From: Gammaproteobacteria bacterium
GTDB lineage: Bacteria; Pseudomonadota; Gammaproteobacteria; Burkholderiales; Burkholderiaceae_D
Length of the DNA stretch: 44,504 nucleotides
Direction of reading: 5' to 3'
Assembly: GCA_903970185.1 (NCBI GenBank)
Contig: CAJCIC010000009.1
Coordinates: 1-44,504, forward strand
Shown: positions 19,922 to 28,685 of the stretch, one piece after another
Numbering within the stretch: the first letter of the stretch is position 1
Layout of the letters: every line of letters starts with the position of its first letter
Notes under the pieces: model-generated
The model's input: only the letters and a program-made list of their open reading frames with translations
Told to the model about the DNA's origin: nothing
Database searches by the model: none
Program-made: the position numbers and the translations under genes

Positions 19922-20695
19922 ATGAACTCAAGGCCTGAATTGATGGCGCGTCACATGTGGGCGGCCCGCGAGGCGCGGCAGAATTACGCGAACCTGTCGG
20001 AGCCTTTGAAGCCGGCATCGATTCGCGAGGCCTATGCGGCGCAGGAAGCGTACTGGCGCCTGGCCGAGCCGGTCTATGGCCCCGTCGCAGGCGCGAAGAT
20101 TGCCACGACCACGAAAGTGATGCAGCAGCTCATGGGCATCGCTCATCCCTGCGGGGGCGCGATCTTCTCGAAGACGATCCACCAATCTCCAGCGCGCATC
20201 GACAAGCGTGATTTCGTCAACCTGCGCCTGGAGAGCGAGATCGCGCTGAAACTTGGTGCCGACCTACCGCTTAACGCGGCACCGTGGACTGCCGAGCGCG
20301 TCGTGCAGCGCGTGGCCGGAGCCATGGTGTCCTACGAACTGATTGACGATCGCAACGCCGTCTACGCCAAGACCGAGGCGACATCGATGATCGTTGAAAA
20401 CTGCTGGAACGGTGGCGTCGTGCTTGGCGCCATGAAAGTCGTGACGCCCTCCGAAGTCATCGGTGTCATGGGGTCGCAAATGCTCAATGGCCAACAGTCT
20501 GCCAAGGGCCAGGCCGAAGACCCGTACGCCACGCTTGCGTGGCTTGCGAACCTTCTGGCCGAGCGCAAGCAAACGCTGAAAGCCGGCATGATCGTGATTA
20601 CTGGCAGCCTGATTCCGACATTCTCGATCGCCACCGGTGACCGTGCCGTGTTCAGCGCGCGCGGCTTGGGTGAAGTTGCGGTGGAGATCGTGTGA
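19922..20695 (+). CDS. 2-keto-4-pentenoate hydratase / fumarylacetoacetate hydrolase-like protein
   Basis: A 257-residue protein of the MhpD/TesE-like hydratase group. In known members the enzyme adds water to 2-hydroxypenta-2,4-dienoates in meta-cleavage pathways. Supporting features are the N-terminal LMARHMWAAREAR helix, IREAYAAQEAYW, NLRLESEIALKLG with metal-ligand acids, and AGAMVSYELIDDRN. ITGSLIPTFSIATGDRAVFS near the end is the conserved closing segment. The start at 19922 (MNSRPELMA) is preferred over an upstream ATG adding an unrelated cysteine-rich stretch. It is alone, with no other meta-pathway gene next to it, so its substrate is unknown. Confidence 0.8.
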   Translation: MNSRPELMARHMWAAREARQNYANLSEPLKPASIREAYAAQEAYWRLAEPVYGPVAGAKIATTTKVMQQLMGIAHPCGGAIFSKTIHQSPARIDKRDFVNLRLESEIALKLGADLPLNAAPWTAERVVQRVAGAMVSYELIDDRNAVYAKTEATSMIVENCWNGGVVLGAMKVVTPSEVIGVMGSQMLNGQQSAKGQAEDPYATLAWLANLLAERKQTLKAGMIVITGSLIPTFSIATGDRAVFSARGLGEVAVEIV

Positions 20696-20709
20696 CACCG
20701 ATGGAAGGT

Positions 20710-20774
20710 ATGGCCTCACTAGCGCTCGTTGGTCGTCTGTCCCAGACGGAAACGACGCGCGTCGGCTAGGCCAT
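20710..20774. repeat. Nested inverted repeat (long hairpin) between convergent genes
   Basis: Three stems stack in 65 bases: ATGGCCT (20710-20716) with AGGCCAT (20768-20774); GCGCTCGTT (20722-20730) with AACGA-C-GCGC (20751-20760, one bulge); and CGTCTG (20734-20739) with CAGACG (20743-20748) around a TCC loop. It fills the gap between the hydratase and the convergent membrane-protein gene, so a bidirectional terminator or a REP-like element is likely. Confidence 0.6.
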
Positions 20775-20791
20775 CACGCTCACATTTCGTT

Positions 20792-21556
20792 CTACTTGAC
20801 CGCCTGAATTGCAGCGGTGTCAATCGATGCGCGATGCAAAGGAGGGCTGACTCGACCGATGCGGATCCTGATCATCCAGTAGGCGAGCAGCACGAGCGGT
20901 ACGAGTTGAGGCAAAAAGAACGCTGTTGGAACGTGATAGGGCCCCAGCAGCAGCCGTGCAAGGCCGTTGGTGAACCCCGAACCGAGTGCGAGCGTAAGCC
21001 CCACGCTCATGCGCCATAGATGCCTCGATACGCGTCGTACACCCAAGGCAGGTTGTCCAAAAACCACCCGGGCGTCGCCCAGCGTCGCACTCACCAGGAT
21101 CGCCGTGAACGCATAGATGGCGATCAACACCGGGCCTTTGAATGGCACCGAACTTCGGAAAATCGGTGCCACACCGATAAGCAGTTCAAAGCTCAGAAGC
21201 AGAAACGGCGCGCAAAGCGCGACTGCAAGTGCGAGCGCGACCTTCTCGGCCATCTTGGTTGCCGCAGAGCCGCGGTAGACGGCAAGCCAGCCGGTGGCAA
21301 CCAGATAGGACGCTAAGATGCTGATGAAGACATTCACGCGCTGATCGGGCATGGCAAGCGCGAGCCAGAAAGCAAAAGCCGCCATGATCAGCATCGAGCA
21401 CGCAAAGATGCGGCCGGCAACGCGGTGGATGCGCCCGCCCTTGCGCACGCTGATCGCAATGATCCCGCAGATCGCGGCAAGCGCACCAGCCGTGATATGC
21501 AGTGCAAAAGCGACCGGCAAGAGGGCGTGGGCCAGCGGCATCAAGAATGAATTCAT
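20792..21556 (-). CDS. DUF2306-type integral membrane protein
   Basis: A 254-residue protein with seven or eight hydrophobic segments. The N-terminal ALHITAGALAAICGIIAISV, then RKGGRIHRVAGRIFACSM, is the pattern of DUF2306 membrane proteins (HxxxG ... KGxxxHRxxG). A long C-terminal half has further helices and RHLWRMSVGL. No function is known to me for the family, although the spaced histidines invite thought of a heme or metal site. It is transcribed leftward, 106 bases after the start of the neighbouring ABC operon's last gene, and may be its distal member. Confidence 0.7.
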   Translation of the reverse strand: MNSFLMPLAHALLPVAFALHITAGALAAICGIIAISVRKGGRIHRVAGRIFACSMLIMAAFAFWLALAMPDQRVNVFISILASYLVATGWLAVYRGSAATKMAEKVALALAVALCAPFLLLSFELLIGVAPIFRSSVPFKGPVLIAIYAFTAILVSATLGDARVVFGQPALGVRRVSRHLWRMSVGLTLALGSGFTNGLARLLLGPYHVPTAFFLPQLVPLVLLAYWMIRIRIGRVSPPLHRASIDTAAIQAVK

Positions 21557-21662
21557 CTTCTTTCCGCGGTCGATCGCGACAGGTTGCGGCTAAGTGGTAC
21601 GCGGGCTTCGATCAACCCGGACGTGGGCGAGTCTTTCCTGAAAGTCGTCGACTTGTCTCAGG

Positions 21663-22598
21663 CTAGATGGGTTCGCGGTTGCGGCGCATCCAAACCACCG
21701 CGGCAAAAAGGCCGCAAGCGGCGATGAGTCCAAGCCACAGTCCGGGAGAAGACATAAAGCGGATCGGATCGGCTTGTGACACGCTGTCGAGAATCGCATC
21801 GCCCAGGCCATCGGTATCAAAGGCCGCCGACAGTGTGCCGCTGAGCCGCCCTGCCAGGATCTGGCCGACGTAGGTCGTGCCAAAGGCGAGCCGCTCGAGC
21901 ACGCAAAGGCCGATCGGCGGCAGGATCGCCCAGAGGAAAGGCGCACGCTTGGCCCACGCTGACACCAGCATCAGATAGGCATAAACCGGGGCGTACCAGA
22001 GCGCGAAAATCACCAGCCCATAGAGCAGCAGGAGGGGCAGCTGGACCAGGTTGATCTCCTGCCACAGCGGCGCGACGCTCATGCCATGGGCAGCGAGAAT
22101 CGCTGCACTCACTGCAATCATCACCAGCTGCAAGACGGTGGTGACGACAAAGATGATCAGCGGCAAAATGACAAGCGGGATGCTCGCCTTGGCCAAAAGG
22201 GTCGTCAGGTCTGAAACCGGCAGGGATTTCCAGAACAGAATGCTGCGATCACGCCGCTCGCCATAAAACGCATCGAGGCAGTAAAACAGGCTCACCAGTA
22301 TCGCGACCAGGGCGATCGCAGCCGAAGTGAACGCCCAGGGACGCTCGAGGATGACGTGCTGCCGCTCTGGCGGCAGCGTCATGACGCTACTCATGACCTC
22401 CGGGATGCGATGCCCGCCCAGGGCAAATCCGGCGAGGATCAGCGCTGCAGCGGCCAGCGGCGCAATATAGATCGAGCGATTCTCCCAGATTTCGCGTCGC
22501 ACCGACCAGTAAAACGGGCGCGTCACGGAAGTCACCTGGGGTAATGCGTTCGAGGGCGGCACGCCGGCCTCGCCTGTCAGGTTTGACGTGTCGTTCAT
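21663..22598 (-). CDS. ABC-2 type transporter permease
   Basis: A 311-residue membrane subunit with about six helices. A cytoplasmic N-terminal tail leads into FYWSVRREIWENRSIYIAPL; FYGERRDRSILFWKSLPVSD is the coupling region seen in ABC-2 permeases controlled by YtrA-type regulators. Its start overlaps the ATPase stop by four bases, so the two are made together. Exported substrate unknown; in Firmicutes and Proteobacteria relatives respond to cell-envelope stress or antibiotics. Confidence 0.85.
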   Translation of the reverse strand: MNDTSNLTGEAGVPPSNALPQVTSVTRPFYWSVRREIWENRSIYIAPLAAAALILAGFALGGHRIPEVMSSVMTLPPERQHVILERPWAFTSAAIALVAILVSLFYCLDAFYGERRDRSILFWKSLPVSDLTTLLAKASIPLVILPLIIFVVTTVLQLVMIAVSAAILAAHGMSVAPLWQEINLVQLPLLLLYGLVIFALWYAPVYAYLMLVSAWAKRAPFLWAILPPIGLCVLERLAFGTTYVGQILAGRLSGTLSAAFDTDGLGDAILDSVSQADPIRFMSSPGLWLGLIAACGLFAAVVWMRRNREPI

Positions 22599-23467
22599 GG
22601 CTTGGCTTTCTGTTCGGGCCCGTTTTGCCCGACTGTTGCGACAAAGAGGTCGGCAATGCTCGGTGTGCGAATGTCGCCGAGTCCGGCGAGAAGCGTCCTG
22701 TCGAAACGGTCGAAAACGAAGATCGTGCGCCCGAGAATCTGGCGCTCGTGGATCGGATTCAACTCGCGCGTTCTGGCAACGTTCTCGGGCGGCACGAGGA
22801 CTTCGAGATAGCGAGTCTCAAGTTCTTCCATGTTGCATTCGAGCACGATGCGCCCCCGATTGATGAACATCACGTCGGTCAAGACGTGCTCGATTTCCTC
22901 GACCTGGTGGGTGGTAATGACAATCGTGCGGTTGCGATCGAAGTAGTCGTTCAAGAGCGAATCGTAGAACTGCTTGCGAAAGAGCAGATCGAGCCCGAGC
23001 GTCGGCTCGTCTAGCACCAGCAGTCGTGCATCGATGGCCATCACCAGTGCGAGGTGAAGTTGCGTCACCATGCCCTTGGACAGCTCGCTGACCTTGCTTT
23101 TCGGGCGAATGTTGGTGCGCGCCAGCAAGGTCTCGGCCTTGGCGCGATCAAAACGCGGGTGCACGCCGGCGACGAACTCCAGCGCCTGGTGAACGCGCAG
23201 CCAGCGCGGCATGACGGCAACATCTGCGATAAAGCAGACATCGCGCATCAGTGCGTCGCGCTCGGTCCAGGGGTTGCGGCCAAGCACCTTGAGTTGCCCC
23301 TGAAACGGGACCAGGCCCAGAATCGCGTTAAGCGCCGTGCTCTTGCCAGCGCCGTTGGGCCCGATCAGCCCGACGATGCGACCCGACTCGACATTCATGT
23401 CGAGTCCATCGAGCGCGACGGTTGAGCCGAAGTTTTTGTAGAGCCCGCGTGCTTCGATACACAGCAT
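22595..23467 (-). CDS. ABC transporter ATP-binding protein
   Basis: A 290-residue ATPase with Walker A LIGPNGAGKSTALN (near residue 36), the signature region SELSKGMVTQLHLALVMA and Walker B RLLVLDEPTLGLD. The signature is SKGM rather than LSGGQ, as in YtrB/BcrA-type exporters. The switch histidine is in VITTHQVEEIEHV. It lies two bases after the GntR gene and overlaps the permease gene. Confidence 0.93.
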   Translation of the reverse strand: MLCIEARGLYKNFGSTVALDGLDMNVESGRIVGLIGPNGAGKSTALNAILGLVPFQGQLKVLGRNPWTERDALMRDVCFIADVAVMPRWLRVHQALEFVAGVHPRFDRAKAETLLARTNIRPKSKVSELSKGMVTQLHLALVMAIDARLLVLDEPTLGLDLLFRKQFYDSLLNDYFDRNRTIVITTHQVEEIEHVLTDVMFINRGRIVLECNMEELETRYLEVLVPPENVARTRELNPIHERQILGRTIFVFDRFDRTLLAGLGDIRTPSIADLFVATVGQNGPEQKAKP

Positions 23468-23469
23468 GA

Positions 23470-23859
23470 TCAGATTCCCCCGGAAGCGTCTGGCGCCTCA
23501 TTGTCGTGTTCTGCGGCAAGCAGCTCGGTCGCGGAAAGGCCAAGACGCTTGATGGTGGTGTGAATTGCGGGCCACTGCTCTTCGAGAAATCTGCGGCGCT
23601 CGGCCGCAAGCAGTGACGTGCGCGCGCCTTTGCTCACGAACATGCCGCGACCGCGTTTCTTCTCGACGAGCGCCTCGTCGACCAGTTGCTGATAGGCCTT
23701 AAGGACGGTGATCGGGTTGATGCGGTAGTCGCTGGCAACCGTGCGAACCGAAGGCAGGGGATCCCCGTCGTTGAGGACGCGATCGAGGATGAGGCCGACG
23801 ATGCGTGCCTTGAGCTGCCGATAAATCGGCTGATCGTCGTTCCATTCCCGCTCAATCAT
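23470..23859 (-). CDS. GntR family transcriptional regulator, YtrA subfamily
   Basis: A 129-residue repressor-type regulator. The N-terminal winged helix (about residues 10-78) shows IYRQLKARIVGLILDRVLNDG, then LPSVRTVASDYRINPITVLK and YQQLVDEALVEKKRGRGMFV. The short C-terminal part, with no large ligand-binding domain, is the mark of the YtrA subfamily, which typically controls the ABC exporter encoded next to it. It is first in the operon; a dyad sits over its probable promoter at 23890-23911. Confidence 0.92.
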   Translation of the reverse strand: MIEREWNDDQPIYRQLKARIVGLILDRVLNDGDPLPSVRTVASDYRINPITVLKAYQQLVDEALVEKKRGRGMFVSKGARTSLLAAERRRFLEEQWPAIHTTIKRLGLSATELLAAEHDNEAPDASGGI

Positions 23860-23889
23860 GATGTTAGCAAGCTGCGTGACTGTCAGATA

Positions 23890-23911
23890 GTGTTGTAGTT
23901 AACAATAACAC
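23890..23911 (-). promoter_or_regulatory. Candidate operator and promoter of the GntR-ABC operon
   Basis: A 22-bp near-palindrome centred on GTTAAC, with outer arms GTGTT and AACAC and 9 of 11 pairs matching, lies 31 bases upstream of the gntR start. On the minus strand a TTGATT (-35 like) and TACAAC (-10 like) spaced by 17 bases bracket it, so a bound dimer would block the promoter. Autorepression is inferred. Confidence 0.6.
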
Positions 23912-24013
23912 ATAAATCAAGGCATGCCCTTTCTGCGTTCTGGGAATGCAATTTGCCATCCGCCCGGGACAGGCGGTGTGTCACCCGTCGTTTTCGTCTA
24001 ATCGGAGGCCCCT

Positions 24014-24529
24014 ATGAAAAAATTTTCGTTCGTCGCACCCGCGCTCTGCTCGTCGCTCGTCTTCTTTAGCGCAGCCGCCCTGGCTGACCCGAGCTCAGCT
24101 GACAAGCGCTTCATGAAGGACGCAGCCGAAGGCGGCGCCTTCGAAATCCAGGGCAGCCAGCTTGCCTTGTCGAAATCGTCCAACCCCCAGGTCAAGACCT
24201 TCGCCGAGACGATGGTCGCCGACCATACCAAGGTGGCGGGCGAGCTCAGCGCGCTGGCTTCCTCCAAGGGGGTCACGCCGCCCGCAGATCCCTCGGTCGT
24301 CGAGCGTGGCAAGCTCAAGGCGCTCGGCGCATTGAGCGGCGATCACTTTGACAAGAACTACGCCGACCAGGTGGGTGTGGATGCGCACCAGGCGACGATC
24401 AAGCTTTTCCAGAAGGAGGCGAGCAAAGGCTCGGACCCGGATGTCGTCGCCTTTGCCAACAAGACCTTGCCCAAGCTCGAGGAGCACCTCAAGCTGGCCC
24501 AGGAGCTGCAGGCATCGCTGAAAAAATAG
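24014..24529 (+). CDS. Exported DUF4142 family protein
   Basis: A 171-residue secreted protein with a Sec signal peptide (MKKFSFVAPALCSSLVFFSA, cleavage near ALADPSSA). The mature part is helical with the DUF4142 pattern DKRFMKDAAEGGAFEIQGSQ, AETMVADHTKVAGEL and a C-terminal PKLEEHLKLAQEL helix; the fold is ferritin-like, though metal binding in this protein is unproven. The ribosome-binding site CGGAGG lies at proper spacing. It is a single-gene unit ending in a clear terminator. Confidence 0.88.
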   Translation: MKKFSFVAPALCSSLVFFSAAALADPSSADKRFMKDAAEGGAFEIQGSQLALSKSSNPQVKTFAETMVADHTKVAGELSALASSKGVTPPADPSVVERGKLKALGALSGDHFDKNYADQVGVDAHQATIKLFQKEASKGSDPDVVAFANKTLPKLEEHLKLAQELQASLKK

Positions 24530-24549
24530 TTCTTTCACCGCTGCCGGCA

Positions 24550-24573
24550 AAGGGCCCCAAGCGGGCCCTTTTT
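24550..24573 (+). terminator. Rho-independent terminator after the DUF4142 gene
   Basis: AAGGGCCC (24550-24557) pairs with GGGCCCTT (24563-24570) around a five-base loop and is followed by a short T run (TTT, part of TTTTTC). It lies 20 bases after the stop codon. Confidence 0.85.
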
Positions 24574-24701
24574 CTTGCGCAAACGCTCGTTTGCCTCGCA
24601 GGCGTGCGTTGCAATTAGTTGCTTCGCATAACTTTATTGCTGCGCAGCACAGAAAAATCATCCCAACGCTTCTCTGCAATCCCGGCGTGGTGTAGCATCA
24701 C

Positions 24702-24722
24702 TTGCTTACTTTTCATAAGCAA
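24702..24722. promoter_or_regulatory. Candidate MarR-type operator upstream of the side-chain degradation operon
   Basis: TTGCTTA and TAAGCAA form a perfect 7-bp dyad with a 7-base spacer, 58 bases before the enoyl-CoA hydratase start. MarR dimers bind such short dyads, and the last gene of the operon encodes a MarR protein. No experiment or database match supports the pairing here; it is inference from position and symmetry. Confidence 0.55.
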
Positions 24723-24757
24723 ATTTCACAAGCAGGTTTCCCAGGCAAATTTCACCA
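24719..24757 (+). repeat. Three tandem copies of a 13-bp repeat
   Basis: Units start at 24719, 24732 and 24745. Units one and three share GCAAATTTCAC exactly; the middle unit is the variant GCAGGTTTCCC. The array begins inside the right arm of the TTGCTTA dyad and ends 23 bases before the hydratase ATG. It may be a second protein-binding array or a replication-slippage product. Confidence 0.65.
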
Positions 24758-24780
24758 ACGACATCCCGGCCGCGTCCCCC

Positions 24781-25575
24781 ATGACATCGATCCCAAGGTC
24801 TGCAGATCTCGTTCGCGTCAGTGCAAGCGATGACGGTCGCATCGTGCACGTTGAACTCGCAAGGCCGCAAAAACGCAATGCATTGAGTGACGAGCTGATC
24901 ATGCAGCTGCACCAGGTCATGCTTGGCTTGGGTGATGCGGCGCGTGCCGTCGTGCTCTCGGGCCAGGGCGAACATTTTTGCGCCGGGCTCGATCTGTCTG
25001 AACTGAAGGAGCAGGATGCGGCAGCTGGCGTTTTCCATTCGCGTCGCTGGCATGCAGCCTTTGAAGAAATCCAGTTTGGGCGCGTGCCGGTGATCTCGGC
25101 ACTGCATGGCGCGGTGGTTGGCGGCGGCCTCGAACTTGCCGCAGCGACGCACATTCGGGTGGCCGCCGAAGACAGTTTCTTTGCACTGCCCGAGGGCCAG
25201 CGCGGACTTTTCCTGGGCGGCGGCGGCTCGGTCAGGATCTCGCGCCTGATCGGGTTTTCGAGAGTCACCGACATGATGCTCACCGGTCGCGTGTTAAGTG
25301 CGCAGGAGGCCGCAGCAATCGGCCTTGTCCACTACGCGACGGCAGAAGGCGCTGCGCTCGAACGGGCGTTCGAGCTTGCCCGTGCGGTCGCAGCCAACGC
25401 GCCCCTGTCGAACTTCGCCGTGATGCACGCCTTGCCGAGAATCACGCAGCAGTCGCAATCCGAGGGGCTCTTTACCGAGTCGCTGATGTCGGCGGTTGCG
25501 CAAAGTGCGCCCGACGCCAAGGCGCGCCTGAAAGCGTTCCTTGCCGGTCGCGCAGGCAAAGTCGTGAAGCCGTGA
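24781..25575 (+). CDS. Enoyl-CoA hydratase/isomerase (crotonase family)
   Basis: A 264-residue cytoplasmic crotonase. The oxyanion-hole segments are EHFCAGLDLSELKEQ (residues ~62-76) and ALHGAVVGGGLELA (~105-118); the acid residue expected for hydration is in FALPEGQRGLFLGGGGS. I set the start at the ATG at 24781; the frame is open 54 codons further up but those residues are unlike the family and run through the repeat region. It is the first gene of an operon with an acyl-CoA ligase, so the likely substrate is a cinnamoyl-CoA type ester such as feruloyl-CoA. Whether it only hydrates or also cleaves to an aldehyde cannot be told. Confidence 0.87.
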   Translation: MTSIPRSADLVRVSASDDGRIVHVELARPQKRNALSDELIMQLHQVMLGLGDAARAVVLSGQGEHFCAGLDLSELKEQDAAAGVFHSRRWHAAFEEIQFGRVPVISALHGAVVGGGLELAAATHIRVAAEDSFFALPEGQRGLFLGGGGSVRISRLIGFSRVTDMMLTGRVLSAQEAAAIGLVHYATAEGAALERAFELARAVAANAPLSNFAVMHALPRITQQSQSEGLFTESLMSAVAQSAPDAKARLKAFLAGRAGKVVKP

Positions 25576-27458
25576 GCGGCCGTCTGCACATGACCTATCG
25601 ACCGGTGGCGCTTGCAACGGGCGGTGCCCCGGTGATTGCGCAATCGCCCGATGGCGTGATTCGCGTGAAGGCGGGCGACGCGCTTGGCCCTTATCCCCTG
25701 CGCTTGACCGATTGCGTCACCAAATGGGCCAGGGAAAGAGGTCAGCTGACCTGCGTTGCCGAGCGCGACGCAAGCGGCGCATGGCGCAGCGTCACGTATG
25801 CGGTGATGGCCACGCGCATGCGCTCGATCGCAAGTGCGCTTCTGGCGCGCGGACTTTCTGCCGAGCGACCGCTTCTGGTGCTGTCGGGCAACGACATCGC
25901 GCAACTTGAACTGATGCTTGGCGCCATGTATGCGGGCATCCCGATCGCACCGGCGTCGCCGGCCTATTCGCTCGTGTCCACCGACTTTGGCAAGCTGCGC
26001 TACCTCGTCGATCTGATGACGCCAGGCGCCGTGTTCGTCAACACACTGAAGCCGTTCAAGGCCGCACTGAATGCCGTTTTTCCTGGTGATATCGAAGTCA
26101 TCACGAGCGAGGCGGGGGCAGCCGGCGCGACTGCCCTTGAATCATTTTACGGCCTCGATCCGGCACCCGCTGACAAGGCCAACCAGGGCGTGAACGCCGA
26201 TACCATTGCCAAATTCCTTTTCACTTCGGGCTCAACCAAATTGCCCAAGGCCGTGCCCAATACGCAGCGCATGCTGTGCAGCAACCAGGAAATGCTGCGT
26301 CACATGTTCCCGTTTCTCGCTGAAGAACCGCCGGTTCTCGTCGACTGGCTGCCGTGGCACCACACCTTCGGTGGCAACCACAACCTGGGCCTGGTGCTCT
26401 ACAACGGCGGCACGATGTATATCGATGCCGGCAAGCCCACGCCAGCGCTCATCGGCGAGACGATTCGCAATCTTAGTGAGGTTGCCCCCACGGTCTATTT
26501 CAACGTGCCCAAGGGCTGGGAAGATCTCTCCTTGGCCATGCACGCTGACAGCGCCTTGCGCGAGCGATTCTTCAGCCGCGTGAAGCTGCTGTTCTACGCG
26601 GGTGCAGGCCTCGCACAACCGGTCTGGGACGCCATCGATGCGCATGCCGTCAACACCTGCGGCTCACGCATCCGCATGATGGGCGGCCTTGGCATGACCG
26701 AGACCGCGCCGTCAGCCATGTTCTCGCGCGCAGAGCTGTCAATTGCCGGGGATGTCGGACTGCCCTGCCCTGGCTGCGAGATGAAACTCGCACCGGTCGA
26801 TGGCAAGCTCGAATTGCGCTTTCGCGGGCCCAATGTGATGCAGGGCTACTGGCGCGCGCCCGAACTGCTGCAAGAGACCTTCGACGACGAGGGCTATTTG
26901 CGCACCGGTGACGCGCTGGTGCCGCATGATGCGGCGAACCTCGCGCGCGGCTTCAAGTTCGATGGCCGACTGGCCGAGGATTTCAAGCTTTCAAGCGGCA
27001 CTTTCGTGAGCGTGGGTCCACTGCGCGCGCGCGTCATTGCCGCTGGCGCGCCTTTCATCCAGGACGTCGTGCTGGCAGGAATCAACCGCGACAAGGTCGC
27101 GGCACTGATCTTTCCGCGACCTGACCTTTGCATCCAGCTTGCAAGGGGCGTGGCCGCGGCCGATCGCCTGGCGACGACTGCGCCGACCTTGAGCGAAGCC
27201 CTGGCGTTACCCATCGTCAAGGACAAGTTCAAGGCGGCGCTTGCCGATGTCAACCGACAGTCCAAGGGCAGCGCAAGCAAGATCGAATTTGCCGTCGTTG
27301 TCGATGAGCCGCCTTCGCTTGACCATGGCGAAATCACCGACAAGGGCTCGATCAATCAACGTGCGGTGCTGCTTCACCGTCAGGCGCTCGTCGATGCGAT
27401 CTACGCCGGCACGGCCAGGGATGTGCTCTACCCATCCGATCTGCCCGAGCACAACTAG
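25572..27458 (+). CDS. Feruloyl-CoA synthase-like acyl-CoA ligase (AMP-binding)
   Basis: A 628-residue ANL-family ligase that would activate a phenylpropenoate such as ferulate to its CoA ester. The length and the segments [31 protein letters not shown] and [16 protein letters not shown] match feruloyl-CoA synthases. The ATP loop reads [14 protein letters not shown]: the usual Gly after Ser-Thr is replaced by Lys. The C-terminal [15 protein letters not shown] probably holds the catalytic lysine. The start is the GTG at 25572 overlapping the hydratase stop, or the ATG at 25590. Substrate is inferred from family resemblance. Confidence 0.87.
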   Translation: MSGRLHMTYRPVALATGGAPVIAQSPDGVIRVKAGDALGPYPLRLTDCVTKWARERGQLTCVAERDASGAWRSVTYAVMATRMRSIASALLARGLSAERPLLVLSGNDIAQLELMLGAMYAGIPIAPASPAYSLVSTDFGKLRYLVDLMTPGAVFVNTLKPFKAALNAVFPGDIEVITSEAGAAGATALESFYGLDPAPADKANQGVNADTIAKFLFTSGSTKLPKAVPNTQRMLCSNQEMLRHMFPFLAEEPPVLVDWLPWHHTFGGNHNLGLVLYNGGTMYIDAGKPTPALIGETIRNLSEVAPTVYFNVPKGWEDLSLAMHADSALRERFFSRVKLLFYAGAGLAQPVWDAIDAHAVNTCGSRIRMMGGLGMTETAPSAMFSRAELSIAGDVGLPCPGCEMKLAPVDGKLELRFRGPNVMQGYWRAPELLQETFDDEGYLRTGDALVPHDAANLARGFKFDGRLAEDFKLSSGTFVSVGPLRARVIAAGAPFIQDVVLAGINRDKVAALIFPRPDLCIQLARGVAAADRLATTAPTLSEALALPIVKDKFKAALADVNRQSKGSASKIEFAVVVDEPPSLDHGEITDKGSINQRAVLLHRQALVDAIYAGTARDVLYPSDLPEHN

Positions 27459-27479
27459 GCGCGCAACCAGGAGACCTTG

Positions 27480-28241
27480 ATGCAACTGATGGGACACAGT
27501 GCACTTGTCACCGGGGGCGCCTCGGGCCTTGGCTCGCAGGTCTGCCGCGAATTCGCAAGGCAAGGCGCGCGTGTCACGGTCATTGACGTCAACGGGGCAC
27601 TTGCCGAAGCGGTGGCGCGCGACATCGGCGGCGTCGCCGCCTGCTGTGACGTGACGCAAAGCGCGGAGATCGAAGCGGCGATTGCCATCGGACGAAAAGC
27701 GCACGGGCCGGCACGCATTCTGGTCAATTGCGCCGGCATCGGTGGTGCAAAACGACTGGTCGGCAAGAACGGGCCGATGCCGCTTGAGGATTTCACCCGC
27801 ATCATCAACGTCAATCTGGTGGGCACTTTCAACGTCATGCGCCTCGCCGCATCTGACATGCTGTCCGCGGACCCCTTGGACGATGGCGAGAGGGGCGTGA
27901 TGATCAACACGACCTCGGTTGCTGCCTACGACGGCCAGGTCGGCCAGGCCGCCTATGCGGCGTCCAAGGGCGGCATCGCCGCGCTCACCCTGCCGATGGC
28001 GCGCGATTTGGCCCAGTTCGGTGTGCGCGTGGTCGCGATCGCACCCGGCCTCTTTTTGACGCCGCTACTCGCCGAGCTCCCCGCCGAGGTACAGGAGTCG
28101 CTTGCAACCTCGATCCCGTTTCCCAAGCGCCTTGGCAACCCGGCCGAATTCGCAAGTCTTGCCGCGCACATCGTCACCAACCTGTCGTTAAACGGCGAAG
28201 TCATTCGCCTTGACGGCGCGCTGCGCCTGCCGCCCCGCTAG
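27480..28241 (+). CDS. Short-chain dehydrogenase (3-hydroxyacyl-CoA dehydrogenase type 2-like)
   Basis: A 253-residue SDR with the NAD(H)-binding TGGASGLG motif near residue 11, NCAGIGG, and the catalytic Ser and YAASK (TTSVAAYDGQVGQAAYAASK). It resembles 3-hydroxyacyl-CoA dehydrogenase type 2 (HSD17B10 type), including APGLFLTPLLAELP. In this operon it would oxidise the 3-hydroxyacyl-CoA made by the hydratase. An AGGAG ribosome-binding site precedes the ATG at 27480; a TTG three bases earlier is also possible. Confidence 0.87.
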   Translation: MQLMGHSALVTGGASGLGSQVCREFARQGARVTVIDVNGALAEAVARDIGGVAACCDVTQSAEIEAAIAIGRKAHGPARILVNCAGIGGAKRLVGKNGPMPLEDFTRIINVNLVGTFNVMRLAASDMLSADPLDDGERGVMINTTSVAAYDGQVGQAAYAASKGGIAALTLPMARDLAQFGVRVVAIAPGLFLTPLLAELPAEVQESLATSIPFPKRLGNPAEFASLAAHIVTNLSLNGEVIRLDGALRLPPR

Positions 28242-28249
28242 CCATCGCG

Positions 28250-28666
28250 ATGAGCAAAACCACGACTACCGAAATCGCCGTGACCTTTGGCGACTGCGAT
28301 CCCGCAGGGATCGTCTTTTTCCCCAATTTCTCGCGCTGGATGGATGCCGCCTCGCTCAATTTCTTCATCCATTGCGGCGTTCGGCCATGGCACCAGATGG
28401 CATCGGATAGCGACATCATCGGCACACCCTTGCTTGAAATCCACACCCGCTTCCTAAAGCATGCAACCTATGGCGAAACGCTTGCCATTGCGACCTCGAT
28501 TGAAACCTGGCACCGCAAGGCGTTCGTGCAAAAGCACGTGATCACGCGCGGATCCGACGTCATCTGCGAAGGTCTCGAGACGCGAATCTTCGCCGTACGC
28601 GACAAGGACACGGGCAGGATCTCCGGCATCGAAGTGCCCCCTGACATTCGTGCCCTTTGCAGCTGA
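28250..28666 (+). CDS. Acyl-CoA thioesterase, 4-hydroxybenzoyl-CoA thioesterase family
   Basis: A 138-residue hot-dog-fold thioesterase. The signature FGDCDPAGIVFFPNFSRWMD includes Asp17, the position of the nucleophile/base in the Pseudomonas 4-hydroxybenzoyl-CoA thioesterase. VIT-RGSDVICEGLETRIF and the C-terminal EVPPDIRAL fit the family. It would release the free aromatic acid (for example vanillate or 4-hydroxybenzoate) at the end of side-chain removal. It starts eight bases after the SDR gene. Confidence 0.88.
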   Translation: MSKTTTTEIAVTFGDCDPAGIVFFPNFSRWMDAASLNFFIHCGVRPWHQMASDSDIIGTPLLEIHTRFLKHATYGETLAIATSIETWHRKAFVQKHVITRGSDVICEGLETRIFAVRDKDTGRISGIEVPPDIRALCS

Positions 28667-28685
28667 ACCCGAACGAGGACCCCCC

